Origin: Acanthopleura granulata
Taxonomy: Eukaryota > Mollusca > Polyplacophora > Chitonida > Chitonidae
NCBI GenBank assembly: GCA_016165875.1
Contig: JABBOT010000082.1
Span: forward strand, 2,032,681 to 2,096,680
DNA length: 64,000 nucleotides
Direction of reading: 5' to 3'
A model generated the notes under the pieces. That model was not told the origin of the DNA. It did not search any database and worked only from the letters and a program-made list of their open reading frames with translations. The position numbers and the translations under genes were made by a program. Positions 1 to 10,755 of this stretch are shown here, piece by piece (within the stretch, counting starts at the first letter, position 1; the number at the start of each line of letters is the position of its first letter).

Positions 1-3000
1 TCTGGATAATGAGGCGTGTAAGTTTATATTAAAACTCCGTGTTTCATGCGATCAATTTTTCTTATTTATATGATCACACCGTACACGATTTAACCCCATA
101 TCCAAGAATAATCCACTTATGTGACGAACGGGTGTTGTATAGGTTATCCCCGTATCGAAGTGAATAAACCGCTTTTGTTAAGCATTATTTAAGTGCAGAA
201 GACTTGTTGAGAGGGTGTATGCGTATACCTAACTGATCTTCTAAATATACTGCATAATGCCACATGTTGAGGTATGTTTATATGCACAATCGACATCGAA
301 GTTTTGCTGAATTTTATTGTGTATAAATATTTGGTATCGTTACATACAAGGGATTCTAAGTATTAAGCATAGGATCTCATTCTGTCATCGCATTTGAACG
401 TTTTAATATTCATTCCGTATACTTTTGATTTATTGCAAGCTTTAGCGAGCAACAGGCCTCTATAATGCTATGACTGTCATAAGGGAAGGGCAGAAGTGTG
501 ATATTTATGTTTATCTCTAAACCAACTTGCGAAATTTATTAAGAAAAACAAAAAACGAAAAAGAAATTTCATCACTTGACCGTGGAAGCCGATAGCGGCC
601 CTTGGTGCTTTCGTCTTTTCTAATGATTATTTATACCAGAAAATAATTCAAAAGGACGAAGAAATGAAAGGACGAAACAAAAGTGTGAGACAAGAGCACG
701 AAAGGGCGGGGTGAACGTAAGAAAGTGCCAGGCAAACCAACAATGTTTTCTCACCTCGCTCTTTTGTACCTCGGCTTCGCCCTTTCGTACTTTTGTTTCG
801 TTCTTTGGAGTTTGCTTCATGTAAAAACACAAAAGAGGGAAACAACGAAAGGGTTTGATTCCACCAAACCTCGCTCTTTCCTTCTTTTGTCTTCCGCTTT
901 TAAATCGCTGTGCGGATGACAACAGGAAGACAAGGTCGAAAGTGCGAAACTCCATCAAACCTCACCCTTTCGTTCTTTTTGCCTTCCGGTTTTATGCTAA
1001 CTGTTCAAGATAAGAACTGAACGAAAATAAAGTTATGGTGAGTGAAAAGTGCATGAAAAATTACTTTCAATGCTTGTTATACTTTTTTCCAACAAATTAG
1101 ACACAGTAAAATGTTTTAATTGTATGGTGGGCTTGATGGACCACAGCAAAGACGCTGAAGCACAGTGAATTGGCACATTCTCTTCACCTCTTAACTAACC
1201 TCTGGTATATATATTTCCACATAAGGTATAGATACAGGTGTAGTATACCACATAAACATATAACAATCAGATGACTCGAGTAGGTTAAAGCGAAGTAAGC
1301 ATACGATTTTTCCCGACGCTGAGAGCCAATGAGATTTTCGCCATAAATTTTATTTAGAATTATTGGGTACATACCAACTCCATATAATTAGGCTGGCATG
1401 TCGGCACTTACTGCAGTGGTTATTTGATGAAAATATTTAAAAATTGATGATTTTACTGAAATGGGATGCCCCTTTTTCTTAGTGATTTTTCTTACTTGAA
1501 GCTAGTTAGCCACCAACGATGCATGATGAATTACTTTAAATGTGTAAATTTATTTTTCTCAGCTAACGATTCGTCACATTCCGACAAACGACGAGGGAAC
1601 ATTCGGAACGAATGACTGCAAAAACAGTATTGATGCTGAGAAACAAACGATTTACGAACGTAATGGTAAGAAAAATCCTTTAAAATATTCGAGAATATTA
1701 AGAGGAATCGTTAGAACTTTTACAAGTACTTTTGGACAACAAGGACGTGTTGTGAGATTGTCATGTATATAGGGTCAAGGCCTCTAAACCACAATTGCCG
1801 CTCAAGTTGTTTTTTTTCAGTGAGTGTTAGTGCATCTATCATTTAATGCCAGGTCAGCAATATACAGAAATGAAGGCTATTTGGGAGAGCTGACATTAGT
1901 CCATAATCCGGTGGAGTATCTGATCTATTTTGGCTTGGTTTTACGTTTGCCATTAAAACGAGAATATATCTGCCGTACGTCATCAAAGCGAAAAACCCAG
2001 ACTTTTTATCCCAAAAGGATTCCCCTCGCAGCAAAAAGGGGCACTCTGATAGAATAGGCAAGACGCTAGCGGATCACAACTTTACATTCAAATCCTCTGA
2101 CAGGAGAACGGCTCAGCCAATCAAGTAATAGCAGAAAAGCAAGGGTTGTAAACTGTGCTTATCCCCGTTTGCTGCTGGAACAGGGGAGATAACAATGTTC
2201 CATTTACTGAACCCTTCTAAACTGGAAATGTTCTGAATGTCTTCGTTGGGAAAGCATCTCTAATATACTTGTACATTATAGTATTGATCATAGCGAAGAT
2301 AAAGACCATCTGATACCTCGAGCTGGTTTCCTTCCCCGATAATGCTGCTGTCGTATAAATGAAACATTTTTCATTGGCGTAAAACACCAACCAAATAAGA
2401 AATAAATAAGTACCATGAGCTTTTTTTTCAGGACTTGTCCTGCTAGAGATAAAAGTCGTTCAGAGATTGGTGCCACCATTATAGGGAGTATTAGCAAAAT
2501 TACCGGAAAATAGTCAAGCTCAAACACATGGAAGTCTATTTCTCTTTCTGATATGTAACGAGAAGTCGATAAAAAGATGTATTAATGTGAAAGTCACCCC
2601 ACTTATCAAACAGGAAAGGCAAATCCAAGCTATACATTTCACACGTCACGGGGAAATGAATAATCAGTACGTGACGATGGTCGACCTCATCGAACACCCC
2701 ACCATCTTTGATGGGAAAGCATGCAACTTTGTAAAAATGAAGCAAGCACCAAACAGACAGCCGATTAAAACTGCCGCTAAAATACCTTTATTTTTATTTT
2801 AATATACTTTCTCTATATGTGCGGCCAAACGTTCTGATTGAATATCGGGCGTTATGGATTCTATTTTTTTTACCCATGTTGTCAATAAATTCACAGTGAA
2901 TTTTGCCCTGGAACTGTAAGATTTAGAAAACAGCTATTCTGTGTAAAATTTACTTTGTGTTGCGTCGTTATATGTTAGCTGGGCACAGGACTAGTCTGTT

Positions 3001-5964
3001 ATGTGTAAGCCGAACACAGGGGTATATTCTTATGTGTCCCATCTGTAGTGCACACTTATTTTTTGAGTAGCTTGCAAAATATCGTAACAACTCATTCCGA
3101 ATAGTTTTTCATTCAGGTTAGTTTGACTTTTTTTTACAATCACCTAAGAGGTGCCTCTTTGTCACAGATGGTTAGCGCCAGAGCAGCGCAATAACCGGGA
3201 GCCTCTCACCAATGCAGTGGCTATGAGCTCAGGCTCAGCTGAATTAAACTGGCTTTCTCTTCGGCCGCTCGTGGGAAGATCCGTCAACAACCAGAGGATG
3301 GTCGTGGGTTTTCCCCGGGCTCTGTCCGGTTTCCTTCCACCATAATGATTTCCGCCGTCGTATAAGTGCAATATTCTTGAGATTGGTGTAAAACACAAAG
3401 CAAATAAATACGGGCACAGTAGTATAATTTGTTTTCTTCTGCCATTCAGAGCCTACAGACACAAGCCAAATAAATAAAGGAAATAAATCACGTAAAGATA
3501 CAACAGTACACTTTGTCTTCTTCTATCCTGCAGAGCCTACAGATCCTTGGAAAGTTTGGGGAGAATGTGACTGTGATACCAGAACAAGACGACGGTTACC
3601 AGATCCATGTCGTGACCATGTTAATGATGATGAAAAGGCGTGTACACCTAACCGAAGCGTCTGTGGTATGTTGTTTGTCGTTGCTGTTCTGGCACATTGC
3701 AATACCACCCACCATGTCTGGCTGGTAAAAGATTAAATGCATTGCAGACTTGAATACAATGGTTTCAGCTCTTGCTTTTAAGAGTACTAGAACCCCTCCT
3801 AAGTGACAGTCAGCGTTTTGTTCCTCGAATATAGTGATATTATGTATATATTCTGAAAACAAAGTAATTTTGGATTTCGAAAATACTTTCAAAATTTGTC
3901 CAATTTTCGCATAACTGAAAATAAAAAAGGACTTTGCTCAGCATCGTCAGTGCTTTATTGTCATTTTGCACAGTTTTTATCTCAAACTAAAAAACGACGC
4001 CATAGATGTATAATATTCATCAGGGATTGTTTTGAGTGATCATTTAAATGGATTGTCCGGAGTGACATGCGCTCTTCGTCAGGTACCCATTTTCATTTTT
4101 ACAAGTGAGACACTTCGCCTACAGCTACGTTTTCTGCCTTGATCCAGCAGGCAGGAATAATCGGAAAAAATCAGAAACAAAAGGACTTTCCACACCTGTA
4201 AAGATGTTGATGAAATTGGCATACACAGATAGATGCTGGCCTGCTGTCATATTACGACGTGATTTTAAAGTACTTCTTGGAGCGTCATGGAGGTAGAATA
4301 CGATGAAATCTCTTGATCATTTAACCACACAGCCTGTAACCGAACGTACGACCAGAGCGAGAAGGTCAGACTTACCCCAACCTTTGTTTTCTGAATTAAA
4401 CCTCCCGTTGCCACGCAAACTTTAATGTTCTATGTACGATACCGTGATGCAAAACACTACAACGAGCCAGACATAACTTGGTCTATTCTAACTTTATAGC
4501 TATGTCAACTCGTAATGTTCGGCCTACACGTGTTTAAGAGCTTTCAGTATATTTGAATGACACGTTTGAAATTGACTATGTGCATGAATTCTTTGCCAAC
4601 CCGAAGAGGCAAGTATCTGATTGGATAACGATGACGTCTTTACAAGTTCGGACTGCAACAGATTCGCCTAGTCGATTCATCAAAGCAGAGAAAGGAGTCA
4701 TGAACGCGAAGCGATACACGGAGTGTCTGGCTTGACATAATGAAGACGCAGGTATCTGGCAACCGTGTTGACGTAAATCACGGAAAAGTTACACCCTCTT
4801 TGATCGAAGCGGATTGCCTGCATGAAGAATAAAATTTTAGACAGTTCTGCGAGTTATGCCGTGTCTCCTTTGTTTTAAATTCCATACACATGTTCAAGGA
4901 TGTAGGCCTACTTTTTTGGGAAAAATGGTACGATACAGAGAAATGTGCTAACTTTTTCCGTTGTTTTCACAGCCGGCGATATCATGATGTTCGTTACAAC
5001 TGGCTCTGTCTTGGGATTCTTTACCTTGTTACTGGTCGTCGTGGGAGTTGTTTGTTGTATAAGACACAATCGGCCGTAAGTGTCAACAATTTTATCGGAA
5101 ATAATGTCATCATCATAATCAAAATCTTCAACATCTTCCAATTCCAGCCGGTTGGACCCAGATTTGTACATTACCCCTCTTTCTTGGGGCCTTGGAAACA
5201 ATAAGCTGCCCATGACGCTGGTGTGACTGTCTGCACAGTGTAGCGTTCGACAAAGAGAGCTTGTCTTCTACCAATATGGTGTGCATGTCGGTGCGTCACA
5301 AGTAGGAAATAAGATAGCGCGAATAGCCATTAATAGTTTTATCAGGGTGTATGTACGACATGTGTGACAGGCTATGACCGTCCTGAGCCGTGTTTGAGCT
5401 CTGAGGGCAACATCATGTCATTAACTCTTACTGGAATCTTAATAAATAATAATGTCATCACTGTAGACTTAACTTTTGTCTTGTCGACGTCGATCAAATG
5501 TTTATTAAAATTGTTCGAACCGAACAGTACACAAAATGCAGAACTATGTACGCGCCACAATATGTAGACATTCGTATACCTGTCTTAACCATCATCAAAG
5601 TTCCAGCAACCTTCGGATGATCGTGGACTTCACCAGGCTCTGCCCGGTTCCCTCCCACCATAATGCTGACCGCAGTCGTATAAGTGACATATACTGTTTT
5701 TCAAGTTTCATTTTATGAATTATCCCCCTTCTTTTTTTCCACAGGATAGCCCCTACTGTTAACATCGGACTGCCATCCCAGCAACTCAACACTCGTGATG
5801 CGCTGTTCGGAAGTACAATTACATTGGAGACTTTCCGAGCAAAGGACGAGTTTCAAACCGAAGGTTCTCTCCTACCTTATGATGGATTCAAGACAACGAA
5901 TTTTTACAGGCCACCTCTACCGGCGCCTTATCCGGAATTTGATTCGGAATATCTTTATGATTGA
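1..5964 (+). CDS. PLAT-TSP1-transmembrane protein, copy A (5'-truncated by window edge)
   Basis: Only the 3' part lies in the window. Exons seen: end of exon 3 (1-17), exon 4 (1563-1665), exon 5 (3534-3665), exon 6 (4973-5075), exon 7 (5745-5964, stop TGA 5962-5964). Every intron begins GT and ends AG, and the phases join (0, 1, 1, 2). The coded parts are the last strand of the PLAT-like domain, a TSP1-like repeat (WKVWGECDC then RTRRR), one transmembrane helix and the cytoplasmic tail. All exons are open and match copies B and C, so this is probably the downstream part of an intact gene whose exons 1-2 lie to the left. Residue 109 is Ile, as in copy C (Asn in B). Introns 3-4 resemble copy C, whereas everything from just before exon 5 resembles copy B. 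Function unknown; a cell-surface role is inferred from the architecture. Confidence 0.82.
606..994. repeat. Quasi-palindromic GGACGAAA-rich element, intron 3 of copy A
   Basis: The left part is built from GAAAGGACGAAACAAAAG-like motifs; the right part holds their reverse complements (CTTTTGTTTCGTCC-like), repeated several times around a central segment. It is open in several frames on both strands because of its composition, not because it codes. Copies: 27694-28069 and 55588-55978. It may be a MITE-like or foldback element; no clear target-site duplication was seen. Confidence 0.5.
2318..2410 (+). repeat. SINE-1 3' fragment (intron 4, copy A)
   Basis: Only the conserved tail domain remains: CTGGTTTCC, then TAATGCTG, GTCGTATAA and GGCGTAAAACACCAA. 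Counterparts at 29396-29494 and 57311-57402, so inserted before the unit was duplicated. Confidence 0.65.
3150..3411 (+). repeat. SINE-1, near full length (intron 4, copy A)
   Basis: tRNA-related head with degenerate A box and the GAGCTCAGGC region, then the core (TTCGGCCGCTCGTGGGAAG) and tail ending AAATAAATA. Shared with B (30234-30485, internal deletion of ATTAAACT region) and C (58126-58385). Confidence 0.75.
3448..3533 (+). promoter_or_regulatory. Duplicated upstream splice acceptor of exon 5, copy A
   Basis: A second acceptor (CTGCCATTCAG at 3449) followed by a near-copy of the start of exon 5 (AGCCTACAGA) lies exactly 84 nt upstream of the acceptor used in the model. The intervening 84 nt are open in the exon 5 frame, so its use would insert 28 residues between linker and TSP1 repeat. 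The same arrangement occurs at 30523-30608 in copy B; copy C has only the single acceptor. It probably arose by local tandem duplication. Confidence 0.5.
4548..4735 (+). CDS. Possible alternative 3'-terminal exon in copy A (secreted isoform)
   Basis: Within intron 5, an acceptor CTTTCAG precedes an open stretch that joins exon 5 in the correct phase (final G of exon 5 plus TA gives Val193) and adds 61 further residues before TGA. Canonical AATAAA follows at 4828-4833. Splicing exon 5 to this exon would replace the transmembrane helix and tail and give a soluble 254-residue protein. The polypyrimidine tract is weak and a 61-codon open frame is not rare by chance, so this is a hypothesis. The added peptide (contains VHEFFANPKRQ) matches nothing I recognise. 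Confidence 0.4.
4828..4833 (+). promoter_or_regulatory. Candidate polyadenylation signal AATAAA
   Basis: Canonical hexamer 93 bp after the stop of the possible alternative terminal exon, conserved at 31903-31908 and 60128-60133. Confidence 0.4.
5601..5693 (+). repeat. SINE-1 3' fragment (intron 6, copy A)
   Basis: Begins inside the core at CCAGCAACCTTCGG and runs to the tail. The copy C locus carries the complete element (61702-61937), so this fragment looks like the product of a deletion between two CCAGC sequences. Confidence 0.65.
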
Positions 5965-7593
5965 CAGGTGATACATGATCTCAAGATAATTTAAAGGAAA
6001 AAGTTTTCAAATTATTTCTTTTCGATGCATCATTAAGAAAATAACATTTTGTGTGCATGATGGTAACCTCAAGCGACAAGTTTAATTTAAGTACAAATCA
6101 GCTTGAAAAAAAGAAAGCAGGTACATAAAAAGAGTTATTTCTAGACAGTCTGGACTGGGATGATCTTTTATTATTTGCCCCCTCACGCTGCCGCACATTC
6201 CAATGTTCCTGACCATATCTTAGGATGGCTGTTTCCAATTTTTGGTTTGCTAGCTTTAATGACAGCAACGGGGACGGCAAACCCGTCTATCTAATGTAAG
6301 GCGACATAAAGGTTACAAATGGTCAGTTCGAAGGTGAAGGGTGCTGGAGCACTGATTGGATAATACTGCCAAAAAGACGGTATAGGCTGTTGGTACGGTA
6401 TACATTTCTATACTGTCATTTTACACCTGGTTAAAATATGTCAGAATTTTGTCTGCTTTGGGTACAACTGAAAACGTTTTGCCACGGCTACTACCCAGCT
6501 CCCTTGGAGGTTATCAAGGTGACAAAATGCTATTACGTCACTCCTAAGAGCAACAGGTAAAAAAAATTGTGAGGCTCATGCCAGGTTGATTTTTTGACAT
6601 GAGAATAGCAGAAGTTGTATGTGGTGGTATGACATGGCACCACACAAATGTTTGGGGATACACATTTTGGGGGTTGAAGTTGACAAATTTACTACATAAA
6701 TGGGAAGGAAAATCAATGTGCTCGCCTAAGCTAAAGAATTCCCATATATGTTTGGATAGCGGAAGTTATCTTCGGTATTTCGCACAAGCTCAATACTATC
6801 CGCTATGAGGGTTTCACCGTTAAGTGTGAAAAGCGGCTAACAGGTGACGTCACTGGCTTTGTTTTCTCGGCCCTCAGTGTCGCTTAACCTCCACACCCAA
6901 GAACTGTTCTATTTTGTTACCGTGTTGGCAGGTCTGGTGGTAGGCAAATTTAGCCAACTTGAGCCGATTCCACAAAGCCATTTCTGACTTCACTCATAAT
7001 TTTAAAATAGGTAGCAAAAACAAAGCATCTGTGACTGCAAAATATAAAATTTCTAAATTTTAATCCAAGTCAGAAATTGGTTTGTAGAGTTTGTACCGAG
7101 AGGTTGATATTTGGGCACTGTTGTCAAAGATAACTTTTATGAAGTGGTTAAAACTTTTATGATATTTTTATAACATTTCCGACAGTAAATCTCTTTGACT
7201 ATACTGTCAATGTCTATAATGTGAGTTTCTGAAATCCGTCCCTGGTAAGACGAACAGTGTGTTAACATCTGAAACCTGGCATGCATGTATAAGCGTCTGT
7301 CTATACACCGCTAATTTCTTCAGTGATTATATCACCTTGCATTTCCTTTTCTCGAAAGCTATCGCGGGAATGGGTGATAGGGGGATGGCGAGAAAGCTAA
7401 GCTATTTATATCGTAATTATGATAGATTTTTCATTTCAGTTTATTTCATTAAATCTGACATTTCTGTTCATCTTGAAGTAAAATTTTCTGCTTTTCTGTT
7501 CCAATAATACATAGCTCTTTATTGAAATATATGTATTTGTTTTCTTCTCGTTCACAATAAATTGCTTGTTTTATCTATGTGTACATATAAGTA

Positions 7594-7863
7594 TTTATAT
7601 ATTTATTTTTTGGATTGGTGTTTTACACCGTACTCAAGAATATTTCACTTATACGATGACGGCCAGCATTATGGTGGTAGGGAACCGGGCACAGCCCAGG
7701 GGAAACCCACGACCATCCGCAGGTTTCTGGCAGACCTTCCTACGTAAGACCGGAGAGGAAGTCAGGATGAGGTGGTCTTGAACTCACAGCGCCCGCATTG
7801 TTGGGAGGCTTCGGGTCATTGCGCTGCGATAGCGCGCTAACCGTCTGACCCACGGAGACCCCC
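7594..7863 (-). repeat. SINE-1, full length, reverse
   Basis: Reads on + as GGATTGGTGTTTTACACCG to CCACGGAGACCCCC. In reverse it has A box, B box (GAGTTCAAGACC), core and AAATAAATA tail. Counterpart 34658-34926. Confidence 0.8.
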
Positions 7864-8070
7864 TACAAATAAGTAACAAAAGAGCAAGTAACTATGAAGT
7901 TCATATAAGATGAGAAAAAAACTATATTTTTCAGCCAAATTTCGATTTTTTGAGGGGTTTTTTTTTTTGTTTCTCTATTATGTCCTTAATCTTAAAATCT
8001 CCTGTGAAAATAAACATCTATTTGAGAGTCCCGTCGTTTTTACAGACAAATATCTACACATATAGTTCCT

Positions 8071-8303
8071 GTTAGCCGTTAAGTACTTGCTTTCCAGCCG
8101 CTGTGATCTCAAGATCAGCTCACGCTGGCTTCCTCTCCGGTCGTACGTGGGAAGGTCTCTGCCAGCAAAGTGCCGATGGTCATAGTTTCCCTTGGGAACT
8201 TTCCCCGGGCTCTCTTTGGTTCCCTACCATAATGCTGGCTGCCGTCGTATTCGTGAAATATTTTTGAGTACAGCGTAAAACACCAATCAGATCAAATCAA
8301 ATT
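8071..8303 (+). repeat. SINE-1, 5'-truncated
   Basis: Has the degenerate B box, TCCTCTCCGGTCGTACGTGG core and tail CACCAATCAGATCAAATC. Counterpart 35132-35364. Confidence 0.75.
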
Positions 8304-8524
8304 TTCGACCGCTAGAGGTTCGAAGAGGCCCGGGATCAACTCCGTTCTCGGGCACGGAACTTGGTGTCAATTAGTGTGACCGACGGTGCTCATCTGTGTG
8401 GTCATGCGTAACGGTTACTGAAAACCGCTGGTCTTCCACCAGGAAGTGATATGTCACATGTTAGAGAGTTCAAGTATTGGTGGTTTCTCCCTCTACCCAC
8501 AGTACAGGCCATATTCCTATATAC

Positions 8525-10250
8525 CCCTATAAGTGCCTGACTCTGAGGTCACTGGTTCGAAACCCTAGTGGTTTCAGCCAATTTTCTACTTACATTTACT
8601 TTCTAAACGACATCTATCAATCTGATATATTCAGCTATGGGGGTTGTGTAATTTCTTAACACCAGAGGTGTAAAATCTAACTCTCAGCTACCTTCCCTTC
8701 TGTAGAAGTCCAGTTGGCCGAGAGGTATAGATTGTTGAAAAATACAGTAGAGCTGGATCCTAACCTTAATCCTTAAGCCCTTCCTGGTTCGAGGATAAGT
8801 TGACCCTCGGCCAAACATAGGCCGATCATGATCCCCTCCCTCCACGGATGATGACGCGATCCTCTGGCCATCATCCGCAGATGATGGCAAGATAGTGAGC
8901 GTATCTTGATGAGAGACTTTTGTCATTACAACGTATAGATTTTCGGCACAGCGATTATTCAGACGCACTGTCTGCAGTCATGTAAACACAAAGTGCACTC
9001 GGCTGCTGACTTTGTCATCGTCAGGCCATGATAATCCCAAATGGAACATACCCGGCTACTGTGTCAAACACTAGGGCTCAATTTCCAGCTGATGTGTTTT
9101 CTTACCGTTATTATTTACTCTATTCCGGGGAATGATAAGTTCAAGCGTGATGTTCAACTTTGTGCCTCCGAGGTGAGGATCGAAAGGTTACTGTGTCCCA
9201 TTATCCACAAGCTTAATCTTGCACTGACTGCATAGAGCAGTGTGATGAACATAGGCCTAATGGTGTGACCTTACGCACCTTCCACTTGCAAAACGGCGCC
9301 AATTTGACATCAGCTGAAGAGGATTGTAAGGCCGTCGCCTCTTACTTTCGAACAACACTGTAATCAATACATGGGCAGTACTCTGAAGACACCGATATGA
9401 CCTTATGGACCTCCCTCATGCAAAACTCTCCCTGGTTGAGATATTTCGTAACAGTCATGAGAGATTTACACAAGCTGGTTATGAATTTTGTCTGTAGAAG
9501 GCCTTGGGACTAAAAAAGTGGAGATTTATCGGAATTAGAAACGCATTCACACAGTGATCACAATTGTACAAGATGGTGAAATAAATATGAAAGTTTAAAC
9601 TAAAGCTAGAATATTGAAGTGATGCTTGCCGGGAAATGTCACAATATTATATGCGGATCGTGGCACCTTGATCCGACCATCATTCGTGTATGATGGTCGT
9701 ATAAAACGCCGACAGTGACAGCAGATTTGCTCACCATCGGCCGATGGTCAGCGTATGGTCGGTGTATAATTTTGGTGCCTAACTCTGAGATCTCTGGTTG
9801 GAAACCAAGAGTGGTCTCCGCCAATCAATAACGACTTTAATACCGTTACTTAAATTCACTTTCCAAATAACATCTACCAGTCGGACATATTCAGCTAAGG
9901 GAGCTGTGTCATTTCTGATCATCAGAGGTGGAAAATGTACGGATCAGCTACCTTCCTTTCTGTAGAAGTGCGCTTTGGCGAGTAATATAGACTGTTCACG
10001 AGTATAGCTAGCGGTTTGGTGCCTGACTCTGAGGTCACAGGTTCGAAACCAAGAGTGATCTACCTCAATTTTCATATGATGAATAATATAGACAATATTA
10101 TTACTTAGATTCAGTTTCTTGATAACATCTACAAATCACATGTATTTATCTCATGTGGCTGTGTCATTTTCTGACCATCATTGGAGTAAGGCATGTTAGT
10201 GTTATAGTCAACTATCAGAGGCCGGTGGTTCCAACCCCGGAGTGATTTCT
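8525..10250 (+). repeat. Cluster of second tRNA-derived SINE (Leu/Ser-like head), unit A
   Basis: Recurring pieces: a head CAGTTGGCCGAGAGGT (Leu/Ser tRNA-like A box; 8712 on, and a decayed form near 9968), a B box GGTTCGAAACC (about 8553, 9797 as GGTTGGAAACC, 10042), then a shared 3' body (ACTTTCTAAACGACATC, GACATATTCAGCTA, TGTGTCATTTCTGA). At least three partial copies lie head to tail. A fourth B-box-like GTGGTTCCAACCCC is at about 10227. Confidence 0.55.
9674..9748. repeat. Two adjacent palindromes
   Basis: A hairpin with a 10-bp stem (CGACCATCAT, 6-nt loop, then its complement; 9674-9699) and a perfect 16-bp palindrome ACCATCGGCCGATGGT (9733-9748). Both intact in unit B at 36735-36760 and 36794-36809. 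Confidence 0.8.
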
Positions 10251-10339
10251 TTCGAATTGTGTCTGTTTCTTTTTATGCAACCATTTGAACACATGAAAAC
10301 ATCAGCACTTATCTTGGCACAACATCGCTTTAATAGGAA

Positions 10340-10509
10340 TAGGCGTTGGTTGGCACATGTGGGCCTCGCTTCTGGTGTCATGGCGTTTCAGTGAGGCAGC
10401 ATTGTCAACATGTTGGCACTGAGTCAACTACAAGGAGACACCGTCGTGATAAGATGGACATAATGTTTTATGCGCCGTTAAACTCCAAACAAACAAACAA
10501 ACAAACAAT
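10340..10509 (+). repeat. SINE with CAAA tail
   Basis: Ends in GCCGTTAAACTCCAAACAAA then (CAAA)n; body contains GAGACACCGTCGTGATAAGA. Counterpart 37401-37573, with one more CAAA unit. Confidence 0.55.
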
Positions 10510-10611
10510 ACTTGCAGAATTGAGAATCGCAGCGACTTTCCTTCATTTATCTATTTACACTTGCATCGCTCTGAATGATAAAGTAAAGTTTACACCACAA
10601 GTCATCTGTAT

Positions 10612-10755
10612 TTATATTTATTTATTTATTTATTTATTAATTTCTTGAATTGGGGTTTTACGCATGAACATTTCATTTGTTCGACGGAGGCCAGCATTAT
10701 GGTGGGAAGAAACGGAACAGAGCCCAGGGTAAACCCATGAACATCCGCTGTCATC
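10612..10755 (-). repeat. SINE-1 3' half, reverse, with long (TTTA)n tail
   Basis: The (TTTA)n tract is the poly-AAAT tail read from the other strand, followed by the tail and part of the core. Counterpart 37676-37845 has a longer tract. Confidence 0.7.

Noticed and set aside
620..958. 112-codon frame on - strand, repeated at 27721 and 55602
   Set aside because: Lies inside the quasi-palindromic GGACGAAA element; the other strand is also open, as expected from composition.
1824..2057. 77-codon frame in intron 4, longer in copy C
   Set aside because: Copy B has stops and frameshifts in the same place, and no phase-matched acceptor was seen.
4105..4296. 63-codon frame in intron 5 of copies A and B
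   Set aside because: Disrupted by the insertion in copy C; A and B match only because they are recent copies.
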